Below are positions 15,881 through 24,959 of a DNA stretch of 64,000 nt, in pieces. Within the stretch, counting starts at the first letter, position 1; each line of letters opens with the position of its first letter. Both the position numbers and the translations under genes were made by a program. The notes beneath the pieces were generated by a model. That model made no database searches. It had not been told where the DNA came from and saw only the letters and a list, made by a program, of their open reading frames with translations. This DNA is from Mycolicibacterium parafortuitum (GTDB lineage Bacteria > Actinomycetota > Actinomycetes > Mycobacteriales > Mycobacteriaceae), in the NCBI RefSeq assembly GCF_002086815.1, contig NZ_MVID01000002.1:62001-126000 (forward strand). The letters run 5' to 3'.

Positions 15881-16905
15881 TTCGGCGCACACCGCCCTGT
15901 CGTCTGCTCGGCGAGTTTGACGTAAACCGGTTGTCCGCCCTTGCCGTTGAGCTTCAACGACATGGCACAGAGGTACTCGGGGATGAAGTCGCCACGACTT
16001 CCCAGTCGTGACAGCTTCTTGTACGCGTCGGGCAGCATGTTCAGCAGCCCGTCGAAGTACTCGTGGTCAGCCAGGACCAACGAGGTGGCCCGGTCCGATT
16101 GCACCACGGCCTCTTTCATCGGTTCGCGTGCCTGCATCAGGAGGTCGGCGACTGTCGCCGAGGCGGCGTTGGTGTACGCCACCGCGTTGGCGACGTCACC
16201 CTTGCGCTCCTCGAGTCCCTTCACCAGCAGCGTGAGCGAGTCCACGGACTTGGCGAATTGTTCGGTCTGCCCGCCGAAGGATCCGAGCACGGTGTTGAGG
16301 TTGCCGATCACCTCACCGATCAGGATGTCGCGATCGGCCAGGGTGTTGGTCAGCGCCGCCGCCTGGTTCAGAAAGGAGCCGATGGTCGCGCCTTCGCCCT
16401 GGAACGCCTGGATCAGCGCCGTCGACAGGGTGTTCACCTGATCGGGATCCAGCGCCCTGAAGAGCGGACGGAAGCCGCCCAGCAGTGTGTCCAGATCCAG
16501 CGCCGGTTCCGTGCGGTCGACCGGAATGGTCATGCCGGGGGCGAGTCGCTCGGCCTTTCCGGCTCCCTCCAAAAGCGCCATGTACCGGTCGCCGATCGGG
16601 TTCTCCCAACGGATCTGGGCTTTGGACGTGCCGGTCAGATCGACTGACGGATCGGCGGAGAACTCCACGATCGCGTGTGCATCCGGATTGATCGAGATCT
16701 TCTTGACCTGACCGACTTCCACGCCGGCGATCCGCACGAAGTCGTCCACCTCGAGTCCGCTCACATCGGTGAACTCCGCCCGGTACAGCTCCTCGGAGGA
16801 GAAGCGGAGGTTGGCGAAGATCGCCAACAACCCGAACGCGGAGACGGCACAGACGACGACGAACACGGTCAGGTTGACGACGACCCGTCGCAAACTGCTT
16901 CTCAC
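15877..16905 (-). CDS. mceB: MceB, Mce-family lipid importer subunit
   Basis: A 342-residue Mce protein, the usual MceB length, with a transmembrane helix at about residues 9-28, Mce domain (YRAEFTDVSGLEVDDFVRIAG... YMALLEG), helical region and no long low-complexity tail. Two C-terminal cysteines (YLCAMSL and GRCAPK) may pair. GTG 16905 follows GAGGA six bases upstream; the longer open frame further upstream only mirrors mceA. The gap to mceA is 23 bases. Confidence 0.92.
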   Translation of the reverse strand: MRSSLRRVVVNLTVFVVVCAVSAFGLLAIFANLRFSSEELYRAEFTDVSGLEVDDFVRIAGVEVGQVKKISINPDAHAIVEFSADPSVDLTGTSKAQIRWENPIGDRYMALLEGAGKAERLAPGMTIPVDRTEPALDLDTLLGGFRPLFRALDPDQVNTLSTALIQAFQGEGATIGSFLNQAAALTNTLADRDILIGEVIGNLNTVLGSFGGQTEQFAKSVDSLTLLVKGLEERKGDVANAVAYTNAASATVADLLMQAREPMKEAVVQSDRATSLVLADHEYFDGLLNMLPDAYKKLSRLGSRGDFIPEYLCAMSLKLNGKGGQPVYVKLAEQTTGRCAPK

Positions 16906-16928
16906 TGCTGATCCTCGATGCTCATGGT

Positions 16929-18344
16929 CTAAGGAGCCGTTACCGTCGGCCCTGGAACGCTCTGGGCGACAGGCGCTTCGGCGGGCAACGGAGCCGCCGG
17001 AGCTGCCGGTGCGGCCGGTGGCGGGGGCGGGACCCCCGGCCACAGCGGTGTTCCGTCGGGCCCGTAGAGCGCGGCGCCGTACGGGGCGCCCCCCGGAACC
17101 GCTGGGGCCGGCCCCGGTGCAGGTCCGCCGAAGTGGCGCACCCGCGGGGGTTCCGGTACCGCCTTGGTGACCGGGTAGTAGTTCGCCCAGCCCGGGAACC
17201 CGATACCGGGATTGGGCCGGATGTCCAGACCGGTGCCGAATCCGGTGTCGGTCACCAGATGACGGACCGGGAAGTTCTTGCTCACGTCGGGCAGCGAGCC
17301 GCAACCCGGCTGGCCGCCGGGTCCGCCCTTGGCGGCGACCTTCGGCAGGTGCTGCGGATACCGGTACGGATCGTCGCCCATCAGCAGCCCGACGTCCTGA
17401 ACCACCGAACGTCCGTTGCCGCCGATGTTCTCGTATGCACCATTGTCGAGTGCATACTTGGCGCCCTGAAGCAGGCAGGTGTAGATGGGGTCGTACTTCA
17501 GCAGCAGACTGGTCGTCGGCTCCAGCACATTGATGCCGTTGATCAGGTTGTCCCGGTTCGGGGCGATGAGATCCGTTCCGCTGGTGGAGAACCCGATCGC
17601 GCTCAGCAGCAGCGCGTCAAGGTCCTGCTCGTGCCCGATGATCGTCTCGCCGGTCACGGTCGCCGCGGCGAGGGTGGCCAAGATGTCGCTCGCCGCTGAG
17701 CTGTAGGCCTCGCTGACGCCCCGCAGCGATCTCCAGTTCTCACCGACCCGGTCCATCCTCGGGTTGACCGCCAGCAGCACCTCGTTGGCGTCCGTGGTGG
17801 CCTGGCCGATGCGCTCTCCTTGACCGCGCACTCCGTCGGCGACCGCGGTCAGCACTCCGCTCAGCTTCGCCACGTCGATCTGATTCAACAGCCCGACCAG
17901 GTTGTCGAACACCGTGTTCACCTCGGTGGCGACGTTGCGGGACTTGAGCACCGCACCCGCTGCGAGTCGCTGCGCGCTGGGCTGATCCGGGTAGATCAAG
18001 TCGACGTATTTGGCGCCGAACGCTGTGGTGGTGGCAATCTCGGCTTCGACGTTGGCCGGGATGTAACCCACCTTGTCGGGGTCGAGCTCAAGCTTCAGCG
18101 CCGCCGCGCCCTTCCCGCCGGCGATCCCTGCGACGCGGCCGACCACGACGCCGCTCATCTTCACTTTCGCGCCCGACTCCATCACCAGACCGGATCGGTC
18201 AGAGGTCAAGGTGACCGGCACATAGCGGCGGAAGGTACCTGCGAAGATCAGCGAACAGGTGACGACCAACCCGATGACCGTGACGAACAACGCCGCGGTC
18301 CACCACAACGGATGAATTCCCACTCGATTGTTGCTGCGCGCCAT
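16929..18344 (-). CDS. mceA: MceA, Mce-family lipid importer subunit
   Basis: A 471-residue Mce protein: transmembrane helix at about residues 12-35, Mce domain (YVPVTLTSDRSGLVMESGAKV... YVDLIYPD) and then the Mce4-type helical domain with cysteines (YTCLLQG and PGCGSLPD). The final 80 residues are Pro/Ala-rich (PPPPPAAPAAPAAP), longer than in typical MceA. ATG 18344 is four bases after yrbEB. I cannot assign it to a numbered mce class; the catabolic setting recalls mce4 (sterol import) but no kst or ksh genes are seen. Confidence 0.92.
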   Translation of the reverse strand: MARSNNRVGIHPLWWTAALFVTVIGLVVTCSLIFAGTFRRYVPVTLTSDRSGLVMESGAKVKMSGVVVGRVAGIAGGKGAAALKLELDPDKVGYIPANVEAEIATTTAFGAKYVDLIYPDQPSAQRLAAGAVLKSRNVATEVNTVFDNLVGLLNQIDVAKLSGVLTAVADGVRGQGERIGQATTDANEVLLAVNPRMDRVGENWRSLRGVSEAYSSAASDILATLAAATVTGETIIGHEQDLDALLLSAIGFSTSGTDLIAPNRDNLINGINVLEPTTSLLLKYDPIYTCLLQGAKYALDNGAYENIGGNGRSVVQDVGLLMGDDPYRYPQHLPKVAAKGGPGGQPGCGSLPDVSKNFPVRHLVTDTGFGTGLDIRPNPGIGFPGWANYYPVTKAVPEPPRVRHFGGPAPGPAPAVPGGAPYGAALYGPDGTPLWPGVPPPPPAAPAAPAAPLPAEAPVAQSVPGPTVTAP

Positions 18345-18348
18345 CGCG

Positions 18349-19203
18349 TCACCCGGCCAGGTTGAAGTTGCCGGACTGGCCGTAGATGGCCAGCGAGAGG
18401 AACAGCACGACCAGGACCGCGGCGATCAGCGAGGTGCGCACCGCGCGCCCCACGGCCTCCCCGACCCCGGCGGGTCCGCCGGACGCGGTGAAGCCGTAGT
18501 AGGTGTGCACCAGCATGATGACGACAGCCATCATGACGGCCTGGAAGAAGGACCAGATGATGTCGGTTCCGCTCAGGAAGGTCGTGAAGTAGTGGTCGTA
18601 CACGCCTGAGGACTGTCCATAGATCACGATCGTGCCGAATCGTGCTGCCCAGAAAGCCGACAGCACGGCGACGCAGTAGAGCGGGATCACCACGATCACG
18701 CCCGCCAACACCCGACTGGCCGCCAGGTACGCGATCGAACGGACGCCCATGACCTCCAGCGCGTCGATCTCCTCGTTGATCCGCATCGCACCGAGTTGTG
18801 CGGTGGCACCGGCGCCGATCGTGGCGGCCAGCCCGATTCCGGCGATCACCGGTCCGATCAGTCGCACGTTGAAATAGGCCGAAGCGAATCCGGTGAGCGC
18901 CTCGACACCGACCTCGGCGAACTGGTTGTAACCCTGCACCGCGACCAGCGCACCGGTGGACAAGGTGAGGAAGCCGACGATCACCACGGTGCCGCCGACG
19001 ACGGCCAAAGCGCCGACGCCCAAACTCATCTGCGCGATCAGCCGCAGCAGTTCCTTCTTGTAATGGATGAGCACGTCTTTGATGGCGCCGAGGGTCTGGA
19101 AGTAGAACTGCGCCTGGGTGCCGATTCGGCTCAGTCCGGACACCCACCCGGCCACGGTGCGTTGAATCCGCGGATGGAGCCTGCTCGGAGAACCCGCGGT
19201 CAT
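18349..19203 (-). CDS. yrbEB: YrbEB, Mce permease subunit
   Basis: A 284-residue MlaE-family integral membrane protein with about five to six membrane segments. It carries the family's cytoplasmic coupling region MRINEEIDALEVMGV, which should contact the MceG ATPase. It pairs with YrbEA as the permease of the Mce lipid importer. ATG 19203 overlaps the yrbEA stop (ATGA), so the two subunits are made in equal amounts. Confidence 0.94.
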   Translation of the reverse strand: MTAGSPSRLHPRIQRTVAGWVSGLSRIGTQAQFYFQTLGAIKDVLIHYKKELLRLIAQMSLGVGALAVVGGTVVIVGFLTLSTGALVAVQGYNQFAEVGVEALTGFASAYFNVRLIGPVIAGIGLAATIGAGATAQLGAMRINEEIDALEVMGVRSIAYLAASRVLAGVIVVIPLYCVAVLSAFWAARFGTIVIYGQSSGVYDHYFTTFLSGTDIIWSFFQAVMMAVVIMLVHTYYGFTASGGPAGVGEAVGRAVRTSLIAAVLVVLFLSLAIYGQSGNFNLAG

Positions 19204-20024
19204 AGCGTGGCCTTGATTCCGACGGCGGACGCGATGATGTTGATCGCGAAGAGCGCGACGAATGTGAACACGACGGTCTCGTTGACGGCGTTGCCCACGC
19301 CGGCCGGCCCGCCGCCGACGGAAATGCCTTTGTAGCAGGCGATCAATCCGGCGGACAGCCCGAACAGCGCGGCCTTGACCAAAGAGATGATGACGTCGTC
19401 GGCACCGGTGATGACGGTGAGGCCGCTGACGAACGCGCCCGGTGTCACATGCTGGATGAAGACGGAGAAGATGAACCCGCCGACGAGACCGACGAGGATC
19501 ACCACCGAGGACAGCAGCGTCGCGACGAAGGTCGCGGCCAGCACGCGGGGAACAACCAGTGTCTGGATGGGATCCACCCCCATCACACGCAGTGCGTCGA
19601 GTTCGTCACGGATCGTGCGCGCACCGAGATCGGCGCACATCGCCGTCGCACCTGCACCCGCGACCACGAGCACGGTGACCACGGGACCGATCTGGGTCAC
19701 GGTGCCGTATGCCGCACCGGTGCCTGCGAAGTCAGCGGCGCCGAACTCCAGCAACAGGATGTTGAACGTGAAGATGAGCAGCACGGTGAACGGGATCGCC
19801 AGCATCAGGGTAGGCACCAGTGACACCCGGGCGACGAACCAGGACTGCTCCAGGAACTCGCGCCACGCGAAGGGCCTGCGCGGTATGCACACCAGCGTGT
19901 CCATCGCCATCGCGAAGAAATCCCCAAGAGCACGAACAGGTTTCGCCGCTTTACCTGAGGAGACAGCGGTGAAGCCGGCACGCACGCGCGAGGACGCGGG
20001 TGCGGGCTGCTCGGCTGTGGTCAT
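19200..20024 (-). CDS. yrbEA: YrbEA, Mce permease subunit and first gene of the operon
   Basis: A 274-residue MlaE-family permease with a cytoplasmic N-terminus (about 60 residues), several membrane segments and the coupling motif RTIRDELDALRVMGVDP. ATG 20024 is used; an in-frame TTG at 20051 is less likely. It heads a twelve-gene minus-strand operon (yrbEAB, mceA-F, two Mas, DUF732, CAP) whose genes overlap or are a few bases apart. Two perfect inverted repeats in the 500 bases upstream are candidate operators. Confidence 0.94.
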   Translation of the reverse strand: MTTAEQPAPASSRVRAGFTAVSSGKAAKPVRALGDFFAMAMDTLVCIPRRPFAWREFLEQSWFVARVSLVPTLMLAIPFTVLLIFTFNILLLEFGAADFAGTGAAYGTVTQIGPVVTVLVVAGAGATAMCADLGARTIRDELDALRVMGVDPIQTLVVPRVLAATFVATLLSSVVILVGLVGGFIFSVFIQHVTPGAFVSGLTVITGADDVIISLVKAALFGLSAGLIACYKGISVGGGPAGVGNAVNETVVFTFVALFAINIIASAVGIKATL

Positions 20025-20128
20025 GCGGTCCCCGATTCGACCCGGGACCAAGGAGTGGGGTCATTGCCTGGTTGTGAAGAGCAATTCTGTATTTCCTCGT
20101 TCAACCTGACGCCTTTCGAACTCGAACC

Positions 20129-20143
20129 TTCACACCGTGAAGC
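20129..20143. promoter_or_regulatory. Perfect inverted repeat upstream of the mce operon
   Basis: CTTCAC-ACC-GTGAAG, 105 bases before yrbEA. The shape fits a TetR or GntR operator; mce1 and mce2 operons are known to be under GntR-family control. The binding protein is not evident. Confidence 0.5.
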
Positions 20144-20157
20144 AGGAGTGGCTTCAA

Positions 20158-20171
20158 TCACAGGTGTGATC
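20158..20171. promoter_or_regulatory. Second perfect inverted repeat upstream of the mce operon
   Basis: ATCACA-GG-TGTGAT, 15 bases beyond the first repeat. TGTGAT/ATCACA resembles half-sites used by CRP-type regulators, though with a two-base spacer instead of six. Confidence 0.45.
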
Positions 20172-20527
20172 CGCGATAGCATCGCACACGCTCATTCGGC
20201 GGTCAAGCAGCTCCTTGGCCGAGGCCGGACAAACACCGGGAGCATGTGGTGACGACGCGTCAAATATGAAGCTGAACAGCGCTTATCTGTCAAGAACGCG
20301 GCAGACAACCGCTATTGCCGTGATACCGAGAGTGCGACATAGATGGCCATTTTGTGAGTCAAGATTCTATGATCTGAGGAACTCGCCGGGCGGGTGCGAC
20401 CGTCGACCCGCGCGGGCGCGGCGCAGCACGGCACCGCGGCGATACGTTAGTTTTTCTTCTGATATGGCCGGTGGTACGCCGTGACTCCGCCCCACGACGC
20501 CAACCACCTCCAGGGGCGTCTGCGCGC

Positions 20528-21568
20528 CTACGGCACCAGAACCGCGCGCCCGCGTACCCCTCCGGCTTCGAGCCGGTCAAAGGCCTCCAGCGCGTCGGCG
20601 AGGGCGAAACGCTCGCAGTCGACGCGCAGATGCCCGTCCCGCGCCAACGCGACGCAGGCGACGAGGTCGGTCCGGGTTCCTCCGTAGGACATGCGGAGGG
20701 AGGCACCCCAGGGCCAGCCGACCCCATCGCGGGGGGCGGCCGCAATGGGCACCCGCCCGCCGGCCAGGCCGGCGACCTGGACGACCCCGTTGGGCGCCAC
20801 GCCGGCCGCCGCGGTACGCAAGGTGGCGTCGTTGCCCACGAAATCGAAGACCGCCTGTGCGCCGATCCCGTCGGTGAGATCCAGGATCGCGGCGACGGTA
20901 TCCGAGGCCGCGGAGACGGTTTCGTGTGCACCGTGGTTCACCGCATCCGCGAGTTTGCCCGCGTCCACGTCGACGGCGATGATCCGCGTGGCCGTCGTGG
21001 CACGCAGGATCTGGAGCGCGCAGTGCCCGAGACCACCGACCCCGATCACGACCGCGGTGTTGCCGGGCGCCAAGGCGTGACCGCTGTTGCGGATCGCGTG
21101 ATAGGCCGTCATCGCGGCATCCGCCAGCGGTGCCGACACGACCGGGTCGAGCCCGTCGATGCCGACCAGGAAACGGGCGGGCACCCGCATGTACTCGGCC
21201 ATCCCCCCGTCGGGGCCGAGGCCGGGTGCAGGCGGTTGTGCCCGGCGACCGCCACGAAGGCACACGTTGTCGGCACCGGCGAGGCAGTTCCGGCATTGCC
21301 CGCAGGACCAGCACAAGTGCACGATGGCCGAATCGCCCACCGCCCAACCACGTACACCGGAGCCGACGTCGGCGACGCTACCGGTGACCTCGTGGCCCAG
21401 GGTGACCGGACGGGCGAAGATGCGGTCGGGGTTGTGCATCACATGCAGATCGGAATGGCACACTCCGGCTGCGGCCACCCGTAGCAGGACGTCGTCGGGC
21501 CCGATCTCGGGCACCGGGATGTCGACGAGACGGACCACGGTCGGCTCGACCAGTTGAACCGCGCGCAT
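20528..21568 (-). CDS. Zinc-dependent alcohol dehydrogenase (MDR family)
   Basis: A 346-residue medium-chain dehydrogenase. Catalytic zinc ligands are Cys in GVCHSD and His-Glu in LGHEVTG. The structural zinc lobe has four cysteines (CWSCGQCRNC plus VC), and the NAD-binding loop is GVGGLG. It should oxidise an alcohol to a ketone or aldehyde in the cytosol. ATG 21568 overlaps the upstream SDR stop by one base. As the last gene of the BVMO-esterase operon it probably makes the ketone for the BVMOs or oxidises the alcohol released by the esterase. Confidence 0.9.
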   Translation of the reverse strand: MRAVQLVEPTVVRLVDIPVPEIGPDDVLLRVAAAGVCHSDLHVMHNPDRIFARPVTLGHEVTGSVADVGSGVRGWAVGDSAIVHLCWSCGQCRNCLAGADNVCLRGGRRAQPPAPGLGPDGGMAEYMRVPARFLVGIDGLDPVVSAPLADAAMTAYHAIRNSGHALAPGNTAVVIGVGGLGHCALQILRATTATRIIAVDVDAGKLADAVNHGAHETVSAASDTVAAILDLTDGIGAQAVFDFVGNDATLRTAAAGVAPNGVVQVAGLAGGRVPIAAAPRDGVGWPWGASLRMSYGGTRTDLVACVALARDGHLRVDCERFALADALEAFDRLEAGGVRGRAVLVP

Positions 21569-22383
21569 CAGAAGTACTGGGCCCCGCCGTCGACGCTGAT
21601 GTGCTCAGCGGTGATGTACGACGACGCATCCGAGGCCAGGAACACCACCGCTTGTGAGATCGCCTCGGGTTCGGTGGAGAAGTCGGGCAGGAACGGCGTG
21701 CCCATACCCATCAGCGGCGGGTTGGTCTCACCGGCGGCGGTGAGTTCGGCGATCATGTCCCCCGAGCCCATCGGCGTGTTGACCGCACCGGGGTGAATGC
21801 TGTTGACCCGCACCCGATGCCGACCCAGTTCGGCGGCGAACGCTCTGGTCATGCCCACCACGGCGTGCTTGCTGGTGGTGTAGGGCACCATGAACGGCTG
21901 CACCTTCTTACCGGCATACGAGCTGATCAGGATCACCGAGCCGGCTCCGCGCGCGACGAGGTGCGGGGCAGAGACCATCACGGTGTTCCAGACGCCGGTG
22001 ACATTGATGTCCAGGGTGTCGCGGAACACCTCGGGCTTGGTCTGATCCCAGGCCGCGGGGACACAGATCGCGGCGTTGGCCACCACTACGTCCAGTCCGC
22101 CGAGGTCGGCGACACCCCGCTCGACCGTCGCCCGCATGCCCTCCAGATCCCGCACGTCGACCCGTTCGGCGACGATCCGGCGGCCCTCGCCCTCGACCAG
22201 GCGCGCCGTCTCGTCCAGGTCCGCAGGCGTCGGAGAGTCGTACGGGACGCCGGGCAGCGGCCCGGCCAGGTCGACCGCGATGATGTCGGCGCCGGCCTGC
22301 GCGAGCGCGACCGCGTGGGTGCGGCCCTGTCCTCGTGCCGCACCGGTGATGAAGGCAACCTTGCCTTCGAGGTTTCCTGACAT
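21568..22383 (-). CDS. Mycofactocin-coupled short-chain dehydrogenase
   Basis: A 271-residue SDR of the mycofactocin-associated subfamily: ITGAARGQGRTHAVALA replaces the common GIG loop, and an insertion VPYDSPTPADLDETARLVE follows the second strand. Catalytic residues are in LISSYAG and YTTSK. Members hold NAD(H) tightly and pass electrons to the peptide cofactor mycofactocin, which is known in mycobacteria for alcohol growth. The mycofactocin biosynthesis genes are not here. It lies between a BVMO and a Zn alcohol dehydrogenase, so oxidation of a pathway alcohol is likely. Confidence 0.9.
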   Translation of the reverse strand: MSGNLEGKVAFITGAARGQGRTHAVALAQAGADIIAVDLAGPLPGVPYDSPTPADLDETARLVEGEGRRIVAERVDVRDLEGMRATVERGVADLGGLDVVVANAAICVPAAWDQTKPEVFRDTLDINVTGVWNTVMVSAPHLVARGAGSVILISSYAGKKVQPFMVPYTTSKHAVVGMTRAFAAELGRHRVRVNSIHPGAVNTPMGSGDMIAELTAAGETNPPLMGMGTPFLPDFSTEPEAISQAVVFLASDASSYITAEHISVDGGAQYF

Positions 22384-22426
22384 GTGCTCTGCTCCTGGCT
22401 GATTCGTCGGGGTCGTGGATCGGGCT

Positions 22427-24034
22427 CTAGGAGAAGTCGAACGCGGCGTACTCGTCCGCCACGATCTCGGCGTGCTTGGCGGTCAACCCGACCAGGCCAC
22501 CGTCGTAGTGCCGGAAGGTGACCGTCTTGCCCGGGGTGTTCACGCCGTAGGTGTAGTCGAGTGCCGCCTGAGCGCCCAGGGTGCCCTGGTTCAGTTCATA
22601 GACGTGGGCCGTCCAGGCGGCCTCGGCCTCGCGGCCGGCTTCGATGCGGGTGGCACCGCGGCGCAGTCCCTCGGCGATGACGTCATTGACGAAGTCGCAC
22701 TGGCGCTCCGAGATGCGGGGCACGTTGCCGCCGGAACTGTGTGGGCCGACCAGGAAGAACAGATTGGGGAAGCCGGGGCTCGCCGCACCGGCCACGGTGT
22801 GCGGGCCCTCTGCCCAGTAGTCCTTCAGGGTGCCGTCGGTACCGGTGATGTCGATCCGGTCGAACGCCCCGGTGATCGCGTCGAATCCGGACGCGTAGAC
22901 GATGATGTCGAATTCACGTTCACCTTCGGAGGTGACGATGCCGCGGGCCGTGATCCGCTCGATGGGGGTCTCGCGCATGTCCACCAGTGAGACGTGCGGC
23001 AGGTTGTACACCTCGTAGTAGCCGGTCTCGAACGGGGGCCGCTTGACCCCGTACCCGTGATCGGGCACCAGTTTGTCGGCGACCGACTGATCCTTGACCC
23101 GGGCTCGGATCTTGGTTTCCAGGAAGGCACTGAACTCGGCGTTGAAGTCCTTGTCGGTCATGACTTCCATGTAGTTGCCCAGGAACTTGGCGAAACCCGG
23201 TGCGGCGAGCAGCGATTCCCAGTACTCCCGACGCTGTTCGGGAGTCAGGGTGGTCGGGTCCTCGGGACTGAAGCTGTGCACGAACCCTGCGAAGGAGCTC
23301 ATCAGCTGGGTGTGCATGTCCTCGAACGAGGCGGCGAGCTGCTGCTGCTCCTCGTCGGTGATCGGGCTGTTGTTCAGCGGTGTGCACCAGTTGGGCGTGC
23401 GCTGGTAGACCGTCAGCGACGCGACCTGCTCGGCGATCGCCGAGATGACCTGCACACCACTGGAACCGGTGCCGATCACCGCGACCCGCTTGCCCGTGAA
23501 ATCCACCTCGTGTTTGGGCCACAGTCCGGTGTGGTATGCCTCGCCCTCGAACTCGTCGAGCCCGGGCACGTTCGGGAATTGCGGGGCGGACAGGATTCCG
23601 ATCGCAGTCACGAGGAAGCGCGAGCGGATGGTGCTGCCGTCCGAGAGCACGGCGGTCCAGGCCCGGTCGGATTCACTCCAGGTCGCCGAGACGACGCGCA
23701 CCTCGAAGGTGATGTGACGGCGCAGGTCGAATCTGTCGACCACGGTGTTGAGGTAGCGCTCGATCTCCGGTTGCCCGGCGAAGTGCTCGGTCCACGTCCA
23801 CTCCTGCGCCAACTCCTTGGAGAAGAAGTAGGCGTAGGTGTAGCTCTCGGAGTCGAAGCGCGCGCCCGGGTACCGGTTCCAGTACCAGGTACCGCCCACG
23901 CCGTCGCCGGCCTCCACTGCCCGGAAGAACAGGTCGGTCTGCGCCAGCTTGTAGAGCTGGTAGATACCCGAGATGCCGGCGCCGATGACCAGGACATCGA
24001 TCATGTGCGTGTCGTTGTCGCCCTCAGTTGCCAT
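22427..24034 (-). CDS. Baeyer-Villiger monooxygenase, cyclohexanone-monooxygenase type
   Basis: A 535-residue class B flavoprotein monooxygenase. The FAD site is GAGISG (18-23) with VGGTWYWNRYPG, the BVMO fingerprint is FEGEAYHTGLWP (162-173), and the NADPH site is GTGSSG (188-193). It should insert oxygen next to a ketone, giving an ester or lactone. ATG 24034 has AAGGA upstream; the longer open frame upstream is antisense to the esterase gene region and not coding. It lies 13 bases after the esterase and 43 before the SDR, within a minus-strand ketone operon. Confidence 0.92.
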   Translation of the reverse strand: MATEGDNDTHMIDVLVIGAGISGIYQLYKLAQTDLFFRAVEAGDGVGGTWYWNRYPGARFDSESYTYAYFFSKELAQEWTWTEHFAGQPEIERYLNTVVDRFDLRRHITFEVRVVSATWSESDRAWTAVLSDGSTIRSRFLVTAIGILSAPQFPNVPGLDEFEGEAYHTGLWPKHEVDFTGKRVAVIGTGSSGVQVISAIAEQVASLTVYQRTPNWCTPLNNSPITDEEQQQLAASFEDMHTQLMSSFAGFVHSFSPEDPTTLTPEQRREYWESLLAAPGFAKFLGNYMEVMTDKDFNAEFSAFLETKIRARVKDQSVADKLVPDHGYGVKRPPFETGYYEVYNLPHVSLVDMRETPIERITARGIVTSEGEREFDIIVYASGFDAITGAFDRIDITGTDGTLKDYWAEGPHTVAGAASPGFPNLFFLVGPHSSGGNVPRISERQCDFVNDVIAEGLRRGATRIEAGREAEAAWTAHVYELNQGTLGAQAALDYTYGVNTPGKTVTFRHYDGGLVGLTAKHAEIVADEYAAFDFS

Positions 24035-24047
24035 GTGCTGTCGTCCT

Positions 24048-24959
24048 TTACCCCGTGGTGATGGCGAGATCATTGATGAACTGTCCGATGTGGGAGATCG
24101 CGGTGCCCGCCTCGGGCAGTCTCCACAGCAGGATCTGGTGTACGTGTGGCATTCCGTCCTGCAGATCGACGCGGACCTGGCCGCCGCCCGCCCGGATCGC
24201 GTCCGCGAGCCGGAGGGTGTCGTCGTGCAGGATCTCTGCGGTGCCGACCTGGAGGTACACCGGTGGCAGTCCGGACAGGTCCCCATACAGCGGCGAAACC
24301 AACGGATCCAGCCGATCATGATCACCCAGGTAGCCGGTGGCATTTGCCTCCAGTTGCTCCCGCGTCATCAGTGGATCGACATCGGCGCGTTCGGTCACCG
24401 ACGGGCTGTTCAGCGCGAGGTCGGCCCACGGTGACAGCGCGACCGCGGCCCGCGGCAACGTGTGCCCGCGCTCGCGGGCGGCCAGCAGCGTCGCCAGCGC
24501 GAGCCCTCCGCCGGCCGAATCGCCTGCTATCACCACGTTCTCGGCGCCCTCGCGTGCGATCAGCTCGCGCAGCACCGCAACGGCGTCGTCCAGGGCGGCC
24601 GGGAACGGGTGCTCGGGCGCCAACCGGTAATCGGCGACGAAGACCGGCGCCGACGCCGCCGCAGCCAGGTGCCCCGCCAGCGGGCCGTGGCTGCGACTGG
24701 AGCCGAACAGGTATCCCCCGCCGTGCAGGAACAGGATGGTCGGGCCCAGGGGCGTGTCGGCCGCCGGCGTGGGCCGCAGCCAGGTGCCGGGGACACCGGC
24801 GACCTCTCCGGGGGCGGCCGCGATCCCGGCGGGCAGCCCGCCCCTGGCCATGCTCCGGTCGTAGCCGTCGCGCACCTGATCGATCGTCGCGTCGGCCGTC
24901 GCGAACGAGTAGGCATCGGTGACGGCCTCGATCACGCGCGGTTGCGCAGGCCCGGTCAC
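24048..24959 (-). CDS. Alpha/beta hydrolase (HSL-family esterase) paired with a BVMO
   Basis: A 303-residue esterase with oxyanion motif HGGGYLFG, nucleophile GDSAGGG, acid in VGTAEILHDD and His in MPHVHQI. GTG 24959 overlaps the stop of the HAPMO-type BVMO by four bases (GTGA). Such BVMO-esterase coupling is known for ketone degradation (4-hydroxyacetophenone and similar pathways), where the esterase cleaves the ester made by the BVMO into alcohol plus acid. It is less like the other two hydrolases of the window than they are like each other. Confidence 0.9.
   Translation of the reverse strand: MTGPAQPRVIEAVTDAYSFATADATIDQVRDGYDRSMARGGLPAGIAAAPGEVAGVPGTWLRPTPAADTPLGPTILFLHGGGYLFGSSRSHGPLAGHLAAAASAPVFVADYRLAPEHPFPAALDDAVAVLRELIAREGAENVVIAGDSAGGGLALATLLAARERGHTLPRAAVALSPWADLALNSPSVTERADVDPLMTREQLEANATGYLGDHDRLDPLVSPLYGDLSGLPPVYLQVGTAEILHDDTLRLADAIRAGGGQVRVDLQDGMPHVHQILLWRLPEAGTAISHIGQFINDLAITTG

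Larger units (their letters stand above)
20025..20527. other. Non-coding stretch upstream of the mce operon
   Basis: About 500 bases between the mce operon start and the end of the alcohol dehydrogenase gene, both on the minus strand. Short frames here have no family resemblance and poor starts. It holds two perfect inverted repeats (listed separately). A/T-rich spots near 20260-20300 and 20320-20370 could hold promoters. Confidence 0.6.

Noticed and set aside
16929..17304. Longer MceB start reaching into mceA
   Set aside because: The extension reads mceA in another frame and is Arg/Gly-rich; GTG 16905 has a ribosome site and gives the normal MceB length.
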